NCBI GenBank assembly: GCA_020635565.1
Contig: JACJZN010000006.1
Span: 434,001-498,000 of the forward strand
DNA length: 64,000 nucleotides
Source: Flavobacteriales bacterium
GTDB lineage: Bacteria > Bacteroidota > Bacteroidia > Flavobacteriales_D > Parvicellaceae
Direction of reading: 5' to 3'
The position numbers and the translations under genes are program-made. This document shows positions 33,222 through 42,801 of this stretch, piece after piece; positions within the stretch are counted from its first letter, which is position 1; each line of letters begins with the position of its first letter. The notes under the pieces were generated by a model. The model saw nothing but the letters and a program-made list of their open reading frames with translations, was not told the origin of the DNA and did no database searches.

Positions 33222-33563
33222 CTATCCTCCTTTACGTTTGATCTTGTATCCTTCCTTTTCCAGAATCTCAATCACCTTATCTCTATTATCCCCCTGAACG
33301 GTAATTTCTCCATCTTTTGCCGATCCACCTACTCCACATTTCGACTTCAGCAATTTTCCAAGTTCTTTCAAATCCTCATCTGTTCCAACAAATCCCTCCA
33401 CCAAAACCACTGCTTTTCCTCCTCGTTGTTTTTTATCAATGGAAACATACAACAATTGTTCAGCAGGCGCTAGTGTCTCCAATTCATCCTCATCTTCGTA
33501 TTCATACTGAAAGTTAGGATTGGTTGAATAAACCACGTTTTTCTTATCCTTATTCTTTCCCAT
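33222..33563 (-). CDS. SUI1/eIF1-like translation factor (YciH family)
   Basis: The 113-aa protein has an acidic N-terminus and a SUI1 domain: LYVSIDKKQRGGKAVVLVEGFVG, LKELGKLLKSKCGVGGSAKDGEITVQGDNRDKVIEILEKEGYKIKRKGG. The KCGVGGSxKxGEIxxQGD signature is diagnostic. Bacterial YciH relates to eukaryotic eIF1 and may affect initiation fidelity. It starts 3 bases after purC and probably shares its transcript. Confidence 0.93.
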   Translation of the reverse strand: MGKNKDKKNVVYSTNPNFQYEYEDEDELETLAPAEQLLYVSIDKKQRGGKAVVLVEGFVGTDEDLKELGKLLKSKCGVGGSAKDGEITVQGDNRDKVIEILEKEGYKIKRKGG

Positions 33564-33566
33564 AAT

Positions 33567-34517
33567 CTAAACTTTAAGGCCTGACAAACAAGCTTCGACA
33601 TTCTTTTGAATTCTACTCACAGGATCTGACACATCAGCCTTAACGAATTTTTCTCCAGTTACTTTTTCATACAATTCAATATATCTATCCGTAACCGACT
33701 GAACGAATTCATCTGTCATTTCTGGAACAACCTGCCCCTCCTTACCTTGAAAGCCTCCAGCCATTAACCATTCTCTCACAAATTCTTTTGACAATTGTCT
33801 TTGAGGTTGATCTGCAGCCAATAATTCTTGATAGGTATCTCCATAGAAGTACCTGGATGAATCTGGTGTATGGATCTCATCCATTAAATAGATCTCATCC
33901 CCTATTTTTCCAAACTCGTATTTCGTATCAACCAAGATCAAACCTTGTTTTGCAGCGATCTCTGTTCCTCTTTGGAAGATCTTTCTGGTATAATCCTCCA
34001 ATTTCAAATAATCTGCTTCAGTTACAATTCCTTTAGCAATGATATCTTCTCTTGAAATATCCTCATCATGTCCTTCATCCGCCTTAGTAGCAGGTGTAAT
34101 AATTGGCTCTGGAAACTTTTGATTTTCTCTCATCCCATCCGGCATCGTAACACCACACAATACTCTTTCTCCACTTTTATAGGTTCTCCACGCATGTCCC
34201 GCCAAATAACCTCTGATGACCATCTCGATTCGATACGGCTCACATCTTCTTCCCACACTCACATTCGGATCTGGAGAATCGATCAACCAATTGGGACAAA
34301 TATCCTCAGTAGCTTTCAAAAACTTAGCTGCCAACTGATTCAAGACTTGACCTTTGTAAGGTATCCCCTTCGGTAACACTACATCAAATGCTGAAATACG
34401 ATCACTTGCAACCATCACTAAAAGATCTTCATCGATACTATAAACATCTCTTACTTTTCCTTTATAATGTTTGGTTTGACCAGGGAAATTGAATACGATA
34501 TCTTTTATTGCGTTCAT
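33567..34517 (-). CDS. purC: Phosphoribosylaminoimidazole-succinocarboxamide synthase
   Basis: The 316-aa SAICAR synthetase condenses CAIR with aspartate in purine synthesis. Motifs are [81 protein letters not shown] and [18 protein letters not shown]. The length is that of the longer SAICAR synthetase form. It is divergent from the GT39 gene. Confidence 0.96.
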   Translation of the reverse strand: MNAIKDIVFNFPGQTKHYKGKVRDVYSIDEDLLVMVASDRISAFDVVLPKGIPYKGQVLNQLAAKFLKATEDICPNWLIDSPDPNVSVGRRCEPYRIEMVIRGYLAGHAWRTYKSGERVLCGVTMPDGMRENQKFPEPIITPATKADEGHDEDISREDIIAKGIVTEADYLKLEDYTRKIFQRGTEIAAKQGLILVDTKYEFGKIGDEIYLMDEIHTPDSSRYFYGDTYQELLAADQPQRQLSKEFVREWLMAGGFQGKEGQVVPEMTDEFVQSVTDRYIELYEKVTGEKFVKADVSDPVSRIQKNVEACLSGLKV

Positions 34518-34536
34518 TTGTTTAGAAATTGGTATG

Positions 34537-34544
34537 CAAAGATA
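34537..34544 (-). promoter_or_regulatory. -7 element (TATCTTTG) for purC
   Basis: The minus strand reads TATCTTTG, a full match to TAnnTTTG, 19 bases before the purC ATG. A good -33 element was not found. Confidence 0.45.
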
Positions 34545-34641
34545 AATTCTATTTAAAAGTTAATGTCTGCTTTGTTTTTCAATTCTATCAAATGTTGTTA
34601 ACAGTTTTTGAATTACACCCATTCCAACTATGGAATCATAC

Positions 34642-34649
34642 TACCTTTG
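34642..34649 (+). promoter_or_regulatory. -7 element (TACCTTTG) for the GT39 gene
   Basis: TACCTTTG matches TAnnTTTG and lies 23 bases before the ATG at 34673. The nearest upstream TTTG is 31 bases away, too far for a normal -33, so only the -7 box supports it. Confidence 0.45.
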
Positions 34650-34672
34650 ACCATTAAACAATAATCCAAAAA

Positions 34673-36322
34673 ATGGATTTACAGAAATTGTGGAATACCT
34701 ACTGGTTTCCGTTATTATTAATTTTAATTACAATTCCGTATTTAGGCGGGTTATTCACACCTATTTATGGTGTAGATGCAAGAATCTACGCTTCTATTGC
34801 AAAGGAAGTAAGTGAGTCAAATAATTGGTCGGAGATATATCTTCACGGAAAAGATTATCTAGATAAACCCCCGCTACTATTTTGGTTATCAGCCATATCT
34901 TTCAAAATATTTGGTTTCTCCAGCTTCGCTTATAAACTTCCATCTTTCATTTTCACCCTTTTGGGAGTATATTCTACCTACAAATTAGGAAAAATGCTGT
35001 ACTCTAATAATACAGGAAAACTAGCTGCTCTAATTTACTACTCTTCCTTCACTATTATCCTTTCTAATCAAGATGTAAGAACGGACAGTATGCTTACCAA
35101 TACTATCATTTTTAGTACATGGCAACTCTTTAGCTTCTTGAAAAGCAACCATTGGATTAGTTTTGTTGGCGCCTTTGTAGGGATGGGACTCGCTATGTTG
35201 AGTAAGGGTCCTATTGGTTTTCTTATACCTCTGGTATCCGTTGGCACAGATCTAATCTTAAAAAAACAGTGGCACATTTTATTTCAATGGAAATGGATTC
35301 TGGGATCTATCATTGTTCTTATTATTATATCTCCAGCATTAATAGGTCTTTACAATCAGTTTGACAACCAACCGAATAAAGTTTTTTCGCTTAGTTCTGG
35401 CACAATTGTCCAGAACTACTCAGGAATAAAATTTTACCTATGGGATCAGAGTTTTGGTAGAATACTCGGAGGTAACAAAGAAAACTGGGATAATGGTCTT
35501 ACCCCACTCTTCTTTACTCATACCTATTTATGGGCTTTTCTACCGTGGTTTGCCCTAGGTATTGTTGCGTTATTTTCTAAAATCAAAATTAATCTCAACG
35601 ATCTTAAAAATCAGGAATGGATTACTATTTCAGGTATTATTTTTCCCTTTATTCTAATATCAATATCAAGCTATAAACTTCCTCATTATATCAATCCTAT
35701 TATCCCTTTTATCTCTGTAGTTAGTGCCCAATATTTAGCACAGAAATCAAAAGCAAAATGGCTTAGTCTTTCGCAATCAGCAATTGCCATCACCTCTCTA
35801 ACACTCACACTTTTTGTTAGTTTTTACTTAGTTCCCGTATCATCAATTTTAATAGGTCTAGTGCTTGTACTTATGTCATTAATGCTTATTTCATCTCTCT
35901 TATTGCGGAATATTGACAACCAAGTTATCCTAAGAGGCATCATTTCAATTGTTCTCGTGACTACAAGTATGAACTTTCACTTCATTCCTGAATTATCTAA
36001 ATACCATGCATCTTATCAGGCGGCACTTGTAACGAAGAGACATAATATCTCAACCGTTTATACGAATAACATTATACAATCACTAAGTTTTGATATTTAT
36101 TCGAATGCCAAGCTAGTTGAACTGGAAGATTTAAAAAATATAAGTGAAAAATCAGCCATTTATGTTAATCAAGATTGGTACGACCAAATAATAAACGATT
36201 GTCAAATTGATACAATCTACACGTTTTACAATAGAGAAATCAGCAACATCACTCTACCCTTCCTAATTGAAGAGACTAGAATGAAACATGTTTCAACTTT
36301 CTACTTATTCATCTTGAAATAA
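34673..36322 (+). CDS. GT39/ArnT-like polyprenyl-phosphate-dependent glycosyltransferase
   Basis: The 549-aa protein has about eleven membrane spans. The first periplasmic loop carries YGVDARIYASIAKEVSESNNWSEIYLHGKDYLDKPPLLFWLSAISFKIFG, the acidic and DKPPL motif of ArnT/PMT-type enzymes. NQDVRTDSMLTNTIIF and LSKGPIGFLIPL follow, with SYKLPHYINPIIPF near the middle. Such enzymes transfer a sugar from a lipid carrier to lipid A or protein on the outer face of the inner membrane. Donor and acceptor cannot be read from sequence. Confidence 0.88.
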   Translation: MDLQKLWNTYWFPLLLILITIPYLGGLFTPIYGVDARIYASIAKEVSESNNWSEIYLHGKDYLDKPPLLFWLSAISFKIFGFSSFAYKLPSFIFTLLGVYSTYKLGKMLYSNNTGKLAALIYYSSFTIILSNQDVRTDSMLTNTIIFSTWQLFSFLKSNHWISFVGAFVGMGLAMLSKGPIGFLIPLVSVGTDLILKKQWHILFQWKWILGSIIVLIIISPALIGLYNQFDNQPNKVFSLSSGTIVQNYSGIKFYLWDQSFGRILGGNKENWDNGLTPLFFTHTYLWAFLPWFALGIVALFSKIKINLNDLKNQEWITISGIIFPFILISISSYKLPHYINPIIPFISVVSAQYLAQKSKAKWLSLSQSAIAITSLTLTLFVSFYLVPVSSILIGLVLVLMSLMLISSLLLRNIDNQVILRGIISIVLVTTSMNFHFIPELSKYHASYQAALVTKRHNISTVYTNNIIQSLSFDIYSNAKLVELEDLKNISEKSAIYVNQDWYDQIINDCQIDTIYTFYNREISNITLPFLIEETRMKHVSTFYLFILK

Positions 36323-36354
36323 ATTTGTATGCAAGCATACTAAGATTAATTAAT

Positions 36355-36362
36355 TAGTTTTG
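36355..36362 (+). promoter_or_regulatory. -7 element (TAGTTTTG) for the thioesterase gene
   Basis: TAGTTTTG matches TAnnTTTG and lies 17 bases before the ATG at 36380. A TTTG is present 27 bases upstream (36324-36327), slightly far for a -33. The palindrome GTATGCAAGCATAC (36327-36340) lies between the two boxes and could be an operator. Confidence 0.4.
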
Positions 36363-36379
36363 TAAACCAATAAATCATC

Positions 36380-36823
36380 ATGGACACTGTAAAAGGCTTA
36401 TACGACAAATTCAATAATGTAGATAAAGGACTAGACTTCGAATTGACAGTTTATGGTCCTGGAATTATAGAATACAGAACAACCATTGCTGAGAAACACC
36501 TGAGCAGTCCAGGAGTTGGACACGGTGCGATCACCGCTGCAATGATGGATGCCGTATTGGGAACTACAGCCTTAACAGCAGTTTATGATGACGGAAATTT
36601 GGTTAGTACAGTTGAGTTCAAAGTTAACTACTTTAAACCTACCTTTCTGGGAGATAAATTAATTGGAAAAGGAGAGATCGAGTTTCAGGGAAAAAGTTTG
36701 ATCTGTACGAGTGCAAAAATCTACAAAGAAGCTACTGGAGAGCTGGTTTCTAAAGCATTGGGGACATTCAATATCTACCCCATGGAGAAGCGAGGTTTGA
36801 AGAAACCGATCAAAACGATATGA
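36380..36823 (+). CDS. PaaI-type hotdog-fold thioesterase
   Basis: The 147-aa protein has the hotdog signature: EKHLSSPGVGHGAITAAMMDAVLGTTALTAVYDDGNLVSTVEFKVNYFKPTFLGDKLIGKGEIEFQGKSLICTSAKIYKEATGELVSKALGTFNIYP (whole stretch at residues about 37-133). GHGAITAAMMDAVLG corresponds to the active-site helix of the 4HBT/PaaI group. It probably hydrolyses an acyl- or aryl-CoA. It overlaps the methyltransferase start by 4 bases (ATGA). Confidence 0.85.
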   Translation: MDTVKGLYDKFNNVDKGLDFELTVYGPGIIEYRTTIAEKHLSSPGVGHGAITAAMMDAVLGTTALTAVYDDGNLVSTVEFKVNYFKPTFLGDKLIGKGEIEFQGKSLICTSAKIYKEATGELVSKALGTFNIYPMEKRGLKKPIKTI

Positions 36824-37431
36824 GACCAGCGGTTACCGTTTTTAACAGTGTAGCTGACATTTATACTGAAAAGTTTTTTGACGTAAGTCTATACAAAAAC
36901 TCATTAGACCTCTTATTGGCAAATTTAAGTTCTGGCGACCGCTTGTGTGATCTAGCATGTGGACCAGGGAATATATCTTATTATTTTAATCAAGCAATTC
37001 CAGATCTGTTCATTACAGGGATTGACTTATCGGAGAACATGTTAAAAGTTGCATCGGAAAAGATGCCTAATGCTAACTTTATCCTAAATGACATTGCATC
37101 TTTTAGGGATGTCCTTCATGAAAAGCAACATTTATTTGTATGTGGTTTTGGAATTCCCTATTTATCGACCGAAGAACTCGACACCATGCTGTCAGAAATG
37201 GCGATACAATTAGTAGAAAGCGGAATGGTTTACCTCAGTTTTATGTGTGGCGAAGATCAAACAGAGAAAGTCTATGCCAGTCATGATACCAGCAAATTCA
37301 TACACACTAATTTTCATAGTGAATTAACAGTAAAGGATTTAGCTCAAAAGAAAGGCTTCGAATTGATTCATACAAATCGACTCGAAGCCCCTTCAAAAGA
37401 TGTTGAGATGATCTTTAGATTATCTCACTAG
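36820..37431 (+). CDS. Class I SAM-dependent methyltransferase
   Basis: The 203-aa protein has a class I methyltransferase core: GDRLCDLACGPGNISYYFNQAIPDLFITGIDLSENMLKVASEKMPNANFILNDIASF (SAM-binding glycine loop, acidic end of strand 2, then motif II). Substrate is unknown. It is translationally coupled to the thioesterase gene and its 3' end overlaps the convergent ettA by 12 bases. Confidence 0.85.
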   Translation: MRPAVTVFNSVADIYTEKFFDVSLYKNSLDLLLANLSSGDRLCDLACGPGNISYYFNQAIPDLFITGIDLSENMLKVASEKMPNANFILNDIASFRDVLHEKQHLFVCGFGIPYLSTEELDTMLSEMAIQLVESGMVYLSFMCGEDQTEKVYASHDTSKFIHTNFHSELTVKDLAQKKGFELIHTNRLEAPSKDVEMIFRLSH

Positions 37432-39108
37432 TTTTTTATACTTCACTCTAGTTGGAATGATATCTCCTCCTAGACGTTTCTTACGATTTTCTTCATACTC
37501 AGAATAACCACCTTCGAAATAATACACGGTAGAATCTCCCTCAAAAGCAAGTATGTGCGTACAAATTCTATCTAAAAACCATCTGTCGTGCGAGATCACT
37601 ACAGCGCAACCTGCAAAACTTTCAATTCCTTCTTCCAAAGCTCGTAATGTATTTACGTCAATATCGTTAGTAGGCTCATCCAGTAATAAAACGTTTGCTT
37701 CTGTTTTCAATGTCATTGCCAGGTGAAGTCTATTTCTTTCCCCACCAGACAATACACCTACTTTCTTCTGCTGATCCGCACCAGCAAAGTTGAATCGCGA
37801 ACAATAAGCTCTGGAATTGATCTGTTTTCCTCCCACTTCGATCACTTCATTTCCACCACTAATTACTTCATAGACAGATTTGTTAGGATCTACATCCTTA
37901 TGTCTTTGATCCACATAACCGATCTTCACCGTATCTCCAACCTTAAATTGACCCGCATCTGGAGTTTCTTCTCCCATGATCATTCTAAATAAAGTTGTCT
38001 TTCCGGCACCGTTCGGTCCAATTACTCCTACGATTCCAGCAGGCGGTAATTTGAAATTCAAATGCTCATACAATAATCGATCTCCATACCCTTTTGCCAC
38101 ATCAACTGCTTCAATTACTTCATTTCCAAGACGAGGACCATTAGGAATTGGAATCTCTATTTTCGCTTCTTTTTCCTTAATGTCCTCATTAAGCATTGCC
38201 TCATAGTTATTCAAACGAGCTTTTCCTTTACTCTGACGTCCTTTTGCACCTTGTCTCACCCACTCCAATTCTCGTGCAAGTGCTTTTTGACGTTTAGATT
38301 CTTGCTTCTCCTCTGCCTGTAATCTCTTTTGCTTTTGCTCCAACCAAGAAGAATAATTTCCTTTATAAGGAATCCCTTCTCCTCTGTCCAATTCAAGAAT
38401 CCAACCAGCCACATTATCCAAGAAGTAACGGTCGTGCGTTACAGCGATAACAGTTCCTTTATAGTTCTGCAAGTGTTGCTCCAACCAATGCACTGACTCA
38501 GCATCCAAGTGGTTGGTAGGTTCATCTAAAAGTAAAATGTCTGGTTGCTTCAGTAATAATCTACAAAGCGCTACCCTTCTTCTCTCTCCTCCAGAAAGAT
38601 TTTTTATTGGCGTATCACCATCCGGAGTTCTTAAGGCATCCATCGCCAATTCCAATTTAGAGTCCAGATCCCAAGCTTCTACTTGATCGATCTTTTCCTG
38701 CACTTTCCCTTGACGCTCGATCAATTTATCCATCTTATCTGGATCACTCATGATCTCCTCATCCATGAATGAATTATTGATCTCTTCGTACTCCGCCAAA
38801 AGATCTACGATCTCCTGAACTCCTTCCTGAACTATCTCTTTAACTGTTTTGGTTTCATCCAACTCAGGCTCCTGCGGTAAATAACCCACCGAATATCCAG
38901 GAGAGAACACAACGTCCCCCTGATAGTTTTTGTCGATACCTGCGATGATTCGCATTACCGTTGATTTACCAGCCCCGTTCAAACCTAGGATACCAATCTT
39001 TGCTCCATAGTAGAAGGATAAATAAATATCTTTTAGAATTTGTTTCCCTTGTGGTGTTGTTTTGCTCACATTCACCATCGAGAATATGATCTTCTTATCG
39101 TCTGACAT
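37420..39108 (-). CDS. ettA: ABC-F protein EttA (energy-dependent translational throttle)
   Basis: The 562-aa protein has two ABC domains and no membrane span. The first Walker A is GLNGAGKST (about residue 40) with signature LSGGERRRVALCRLLLKQPDILLLDEPTNHLD. The second Walker A is GPNGAGKTT (about 365) with LSGGERNRLHLAMTLKTEANVLLLDEPTNDID. The arm subdomain and the linker (ALARELEWVRQGAKGRQSKGKARLNNYE) match EttA. It binds the ribosomal E site and gates entry to elongation according to ATP level. Confidence 0.95.
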   Translation of the reverse strand: MSDDKKIIFSMVNVSKTTPQGKQILKDIYLSFYYGAKIGILGLNGAGKSTVMRIIAGIDKNYQGDVVFSPGYSVGYLPQEPELDETKTVKEIVQEGVQEIVDLLAEYEEINNSFMDEEIMSDPDKMDKLIERQGKVQEKIDQVEAWDLDSKLELAMDALRTPDGDTPIKNLSGGERRRVALCRLLLKQPDILLLDEPTNHLDAESVHWLEQHLQNYKGTVIAVTHDRYFLDNVAGWILELDRGEGIPYKGNYSSWLEQKQKRLQAEEKQESKRQKALARELEWVRQGAKGRQSKGKARLNNYEAMLNEDIKEKEAKIEIPIPNGPRLGNEVIEAVDVAKGYGDRLLYEHLNFKLPPAGIVGVIGPNGAGKTTLFRMIMGEETPDAGQFKVGDTVKIGYVDQRHKDVDPNKSVYEVISGGNEVIEVGGKQINSRAYCSRFNFAGADQQKKVGVLSGGERNRLHLAMTLKTEANVLLLDEPTNDIDVNTLRALEEGIESFAGCAVVISHDRWFLDRICTHILAFEGDSTVYYFEGGYSEYEENRKKRLGGDIIPTRVKYKKLVR

Positions 39109-39192
39109 GTTCTTGTTTATTAATGAAGTGCAAATATAATCAGGGTTGAGAGATTTCTTTAATCTAATGTAATTCTGATTGCAAAAAAGTAG

Positions 39193-40317
39193 TTACTCCA
39201 CAATTAATTTCTTTGTTACTTCATTAATAGTGACAAAATAAACTCCCGAAGGCAGTACGCTAATCTCAACTTTATCTCCCGAAAAACAACTTTGTACTAT
39301 TAACTCCTTTCCAGTAACATCAGATACAATCACGTTATGTAACTTCTGATCATCAATATCTACTCTAAAGATTCCTGTAGCAGGATTAGGATAAATATTC
39401 CATAAGACTTCTGGTTGCTCTTCTACGCTTTCGTAGACATCAAACAACATCCTGACCATAGGTGTAGAAAGCACATAATACCAATCCATAAATTCATCCA
39501 CGTAAAAAACGGTAAAATCCGGTGCCGCCTGAGACATTCCAATTTCAAGGTTTGCACCACCGTAGCTCCCAACCATCAAGCATAGAGGATTATCCCCAGT
39601 AACCATAACTTCAGAATAGAAATACAACGTAACTGTATCGCCAAGATCCTCTGCTGTAATGACATGTTCTTCAGAATAATCCAAAAGATTAAAAAACCCT
39701 TGAGAATCAAATTCATAGATTGTGAAAAACATGTAAGCACCAATATCGGTATCTGGATCGATATAGACAGAAGCAGCTGTAATGACACCTGGTCCTTGCA
39801 TTTCATAGAGGTTTCCTAATTCATAATAAGAAGTTGGTGACAACCATGAATTTGTACTATAAGGCCATCCATCATCTCTTTGATAAATGTTCTGATCAAC
39901 AAAAATTGAAAGACTCGCTAAGTTATTTCCCGGTATTGCATCTGGAATATCCTGATACATGGTGAATAGAAAAGTATACTTACCTGGTTCAGGAGCATTG
40001 AACGGCACCGCAATATCAACAGAGTCAACAGATATAGCCGCAACCGTAATTGGAATGGAATTATTATCATAGATTGTATCGTGATTTGAATCAACGATCT
40101 TCAGATTGACAAAAATTCCTGTGTGATCAAAATTGGCAATGTTGTTAAACTTACACTGAAAGATCAATCCCTGAGCTTGACTAAGTTGTATCTTCTCATA
40201 TTCAAGCGTCATGTTCTTGATCGATGCGGAAGTCAAGGAGATATCATCTGCTGCAATAACTGTATTTAACAGAACTGGCACGAAGATAGCTGATAACAGT
40301 TGGAGTAGTTTTTTCAT
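39193..40317 (-). CDS. Secreted protein with type IX C-terminal sorting domain
   Basis: The 374-aa protein begins MKKLLQLLSAIFVPVLLNTVIAA (signal peptide) and ends with a T9SS type A sorting domain: WNIYPNPATGIFRVDIDD, HNVIVSDVTGKELIVQS, VEISVLPSGVYFVTINEVTKKLIVE. The middle contains a beta-sandwich segment (FQCKFNNIANFDHTGIFVNLKIVDS) similar to CARDB-type repeats. It should be exported through the type IX system and attached to or released from the surface. It has its own transcription unit. Confidence 0.9.
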   Translation of the reverse strand: MKKLLQLLSAIFVPVLLNTVIAADDISLTSASIKNMTLEYEKIQLSQAQGLIFQCKFNNIANFDHTGIFVNLKIVDSNHDTIYDNNSIPITVAAISVDSVDIAVPFNAPEPGKYTFLFTMYQDIPDAIPGNNLASLSIFVDQNIYQRDDGWPYSTNSWLSPTSYYELGNLYEMQGPGVITAASVYIDPDTDIGAYMFFTIYEFDSQGFFNLLDYSEEHVITAEDLGDTVTLYFYSEVMVTGDNPLCLMVGSYGGANLEIGMSQAAPDFTVFYVDEFMDWYYVLSTPMVRMLFDVYESVEEQPEVLWNIYPNPATGIFRVDIDDQKLHNVIVSDVTGKELIVQSCFSGDKVEISVLPSGVYFVTINEVTKKLIVE

Positions 40318-40538
40318 AATCTTGTATATGGTTACAAGTTACAAAAAATCACAACACATTATCCAACCGCTCCCTATTCCAATTCAACCATTAAATTACT
40401 TCCACAACAGATTGATACTAATTTTAACTCTATTTTCAAATACTTTAAATAACAAGGCAGCAATAATTAACTACTTTAAATAGTCGTAACATATTCATTC
40501 CAACAATTTTCTTAAACTTGTAGTAAACTTATTGAATC

Positions 40539-42230
40539 ATGTCAAAACCAACTACACATAACTTCTCAGACATTGAGATCGCACAGGCTGCAAAAATGGA
40601 GCACATCAGAGACATTGCTGCAAAACTCAACATCAATGAGGATGATCTGGAAATGTATGGCAAGTACAAGGCCAAACTTCCGCTCTCTTTGATCGATCAG
40701 AAGAAGATCAATAAATGTAATTTGGTTTTGGTGACAGCATTAACTCCGACTCCAGCCGGAGAAGGAAAAACAACTACTTCGATCGGTCTTACTGAAGGAC
40801 TCAATAAGATCGGAAAGAAAACAACGGTAGTCTTAAGAGAACCTTCTCTAGGACCAGTTTTTGGTATTAAAGGTGGCGCTGCCGGAGGTGGATATGCTCA
40901 AGTAGTACCCATGGAAGACATTAACCTGCATTTTACGGGAGATTTTTCTGCGATCGAAAAAGCCAACAACTTGTTAAGTGCATTGATCGACAACAACATT
41001 CAAAGCAAGACCAACAATCTTAATATCGATCCACGTACTGTGGTATGGAAACGTGTAATGGACATGAATGACCGTTCTTTGAGACAGATCGTGATCGGAT
41101 TGGGAGGAACTGCAAATGGTATACCGAGAGAAGATGGGTTCAATATCACTCCCGCTTCTGAAGTGATGGCCATACTATGTATGTCTGAGAACTTTTCGGA
41201 CCTCAAAAAAAGGCTGGGAAATATATTCGTAGGATTCACATTCGATAAAAAACCTGTTTTCGCGAGAGATTTAAAAGCAGAAAATGCGATGGCGATCTTA
41301 TTGAAAGATGCTATCAAACCGAATTTAGTGCAAACGCTTGAAGGAAATTCAGCCATCATTCATGGAGGTCCGTTTGCCAATATTGCTCAAGGGACCAATA
41401 CAATTATTGCAACCAAGATGGGAATGTCTCTTTCCGATTATGTAGTGACCGAAGCCGGTTTTGGAGCAGATCTTGGTGCAGAAAAATTTCTAGACATTAA
41501 ATGTGTTTCTTCTGGTTTAAAACCAAAAGCCGTTGTTTTGGTGGCAACGATCAGAGCTTTAAGACACCACGGTGGCTCACCAAAAGAGGAATACAATACT
41601 CCAAGTTTGAAGAGAGTAAAAGAAGGTTTTGCCAATCTTGAAAAACACATTGAGAACATCCATAAATTTGGTTTAAACCCTGTGGTTGCGATCAATGCGT
41701 TCCCATCCGACACAGATCAGGAAGTAGAATTTGTTCAAAAACAATGCAAGAAACTAGGCGTGAAAGCTGTAGTTGCTCGTGGTTGGGCTCAAGGAGGTGA
41801 AGGAATGACTGATTTGGCGCAAGCCGTAGTTACTGAGGTAGAATCAGACCAAAATCATTTTAAGCCATTGTATGAATGGAACTTATCCGTTAGAACAAAA
41901 ATAGAGATCATTGCCAAAGAGATCTACGGTGCTGATGGTGTTGAATTTAGTAAAAAAGCAATCATGGACCTGAGAACGATCGAAGGATTGAAACTGGCTA
42001 AACTACCTGTGTGCATGGCAAAAACTCAGAAGTCGTTCTCAGACAACGAATCGTTGATCGGGAGACCTAAGAATTTCACGGTCAACGTTAGAGAGTTTGA
42101 ATTTGCTGCCGGTGCAGGATTCCTGATCCCAATCCTTGGTCAGATGATGCGTATGCCTGGACTACCTGCTGTTCCAGCTAGTGAAGGAATGGATATTGAT
42201 GACAATGGAGTGATCTCTGGATTGAGTTAA
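40539..42230 (+). CDS. fhs: Formate-tetrahydrofolate ligase
   Basis: The 563-aa enzyme makes 10-formyl-tetrahydrofolate from formate, THF and ATP. The P-loop LTPTPAGEGKTTTSIGLTEGL is at about residue 68. REPSLGPVFGIKGGAAGGGYAQVVPMEDINLHFTGD, GGPFANIAQGTNTIIATK, VTEAGFGADLGAEKFLDIKC and GRPKNFTVNVREFEFAAGAGFLIPILGQMMRMPGLPAVPA are all family blocks. It supplies one-carbon units; purC is nearby but not in the same operon. The next lipoprotein gene starts 15 bases later. Confidence 0.97.
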   Translation: MSKPTTHNFSDIEIAQAAKMEHIRDIAAKLNINEDDLEMYGKYKAKLPLSLIDQKKINKCNLVLVTALTPTPAGEGKTTTSIGLTEGLNKIGKKTTVVLREPSLGPVFGIKGGAAGGGYAQVVPMEDINLHFTGDFSAIEKANNLLSALIDNNIQSKTNNLNIDPRTVVWKRVMDMNDRSLRQIVIGLGGTANGIPREDGFNITPASEVMAILCMSENFSDLKKRLGNIFVGFTFDKKPVFARDLKAENAMAILLKDAIKPNLVQTLEGNSAIIHGGPFANIAQGTNTIIATKMGMSLSDYVVTEAGFGADLGAEKFLDIKCVSSGLKPKAVVLVATIRALRHHGGSPKEEYNTPSLKRVKEGFANLEKHIENIHKFGLNPVVAINAFPSDTDQEVEFVQKQCKKLGVKAVVARGWAQGGEGMTDLAQAVVTEVESDQNHFKPLYEWNLSVRTKIEIIAKEIYGADGVEFSKKAIMDLRTIEGLKLAKLPVCMAKTQKSFSDNESLIGRPKNFTVNVREFEFAAGAGFLIPILGQMMRMPGLPAVPASEGMDIDDNGVISGLS

Positions 42231-42245
42231 TTTATATTCTTTCGC

Positions 42246-42791
42246 ATGAAGTTTATTTTCGCAATAGTTGCACTTCTCGGGCTATACTCATGCAGTGGCA
42301 ACCCATACGATCTGAGTACTCCTGAAAAATTAGGAGAAGAAGTTTTCAATGCCATTAAGGATAATGACATCGATAGAATGATCTATTTTGTTCCAACTAG
42401 AGAACAGATTAAAAGAGGAGCCATTGAAGTAGGTGGAGCTACGGAAGAAAAGGTTGAAGAGATTTTTACAGATCTTGACAAAGAGTATGGTGAAGGCGGG
42501 AATAAGATAATCAGTGAGAATATCCCAGGTCAGTTTCCGGAGATAAGAAGCAAACTCTTTAAAGGGAAATATAGTTGGAAAGATGCGAAGTATAAAAATA
42601 CGTATTCAAACACTATCACCCAGAAGGGATTTGAATACGGAAAACTCTTAGTTGAAGTAGAGAATCACGGTGAGTTATTTTATTTCACCATAGAAGCCGG
42701 TGAGAACATTGATCATCAATGGATGATCACAGATGACATGCATGTTACTCATGGAGATGGTTATTTGAAGGAATTTGGAATTGAAAAATAG
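42246..42791 (+). CDS. Predicted lipoprotein of unknown function
   Basis: The 181-aa product starts MKFIFAIVALLGLYSC (lipobox GLYSC). The mature part (TPEKLGEEVFNAIKDNDIDRMIYFVPTREQIK) and later YGKLLVEVENHGELFYFTIEAGENIDHQWMITDDMHV have the general pattern of small cystatin/NTF2-like envelope lipoproteins, without a definite family. It follows fhs closely and is probably on the same transcript. Confidence 0.75.
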   Translation: MKFIFAIVALLGLYSCSGNPYDLSTPEKLGEEVFNAIKDNDIDRMIYFVPTREQIKRGAIEVGGATEEKVEEIFTDLDKEYGEGGNKIISENIPGQFPEIRSKLFKGKYSWKDAKYKNTYSNTITQKGFEYGKLLVEVENHGELFYFTIEAGENIDHQWMITDDMHVTHGDGYLKEFGIEK

Positions 42792-42801
42792 ATTTTTTCT
42801 C

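Noticed and set aside
36327..36340. The 14-bp palindrome as terminator of the GT39 gene
   Set aside because: It has only a 2-base spacer and no T-run afterwards.
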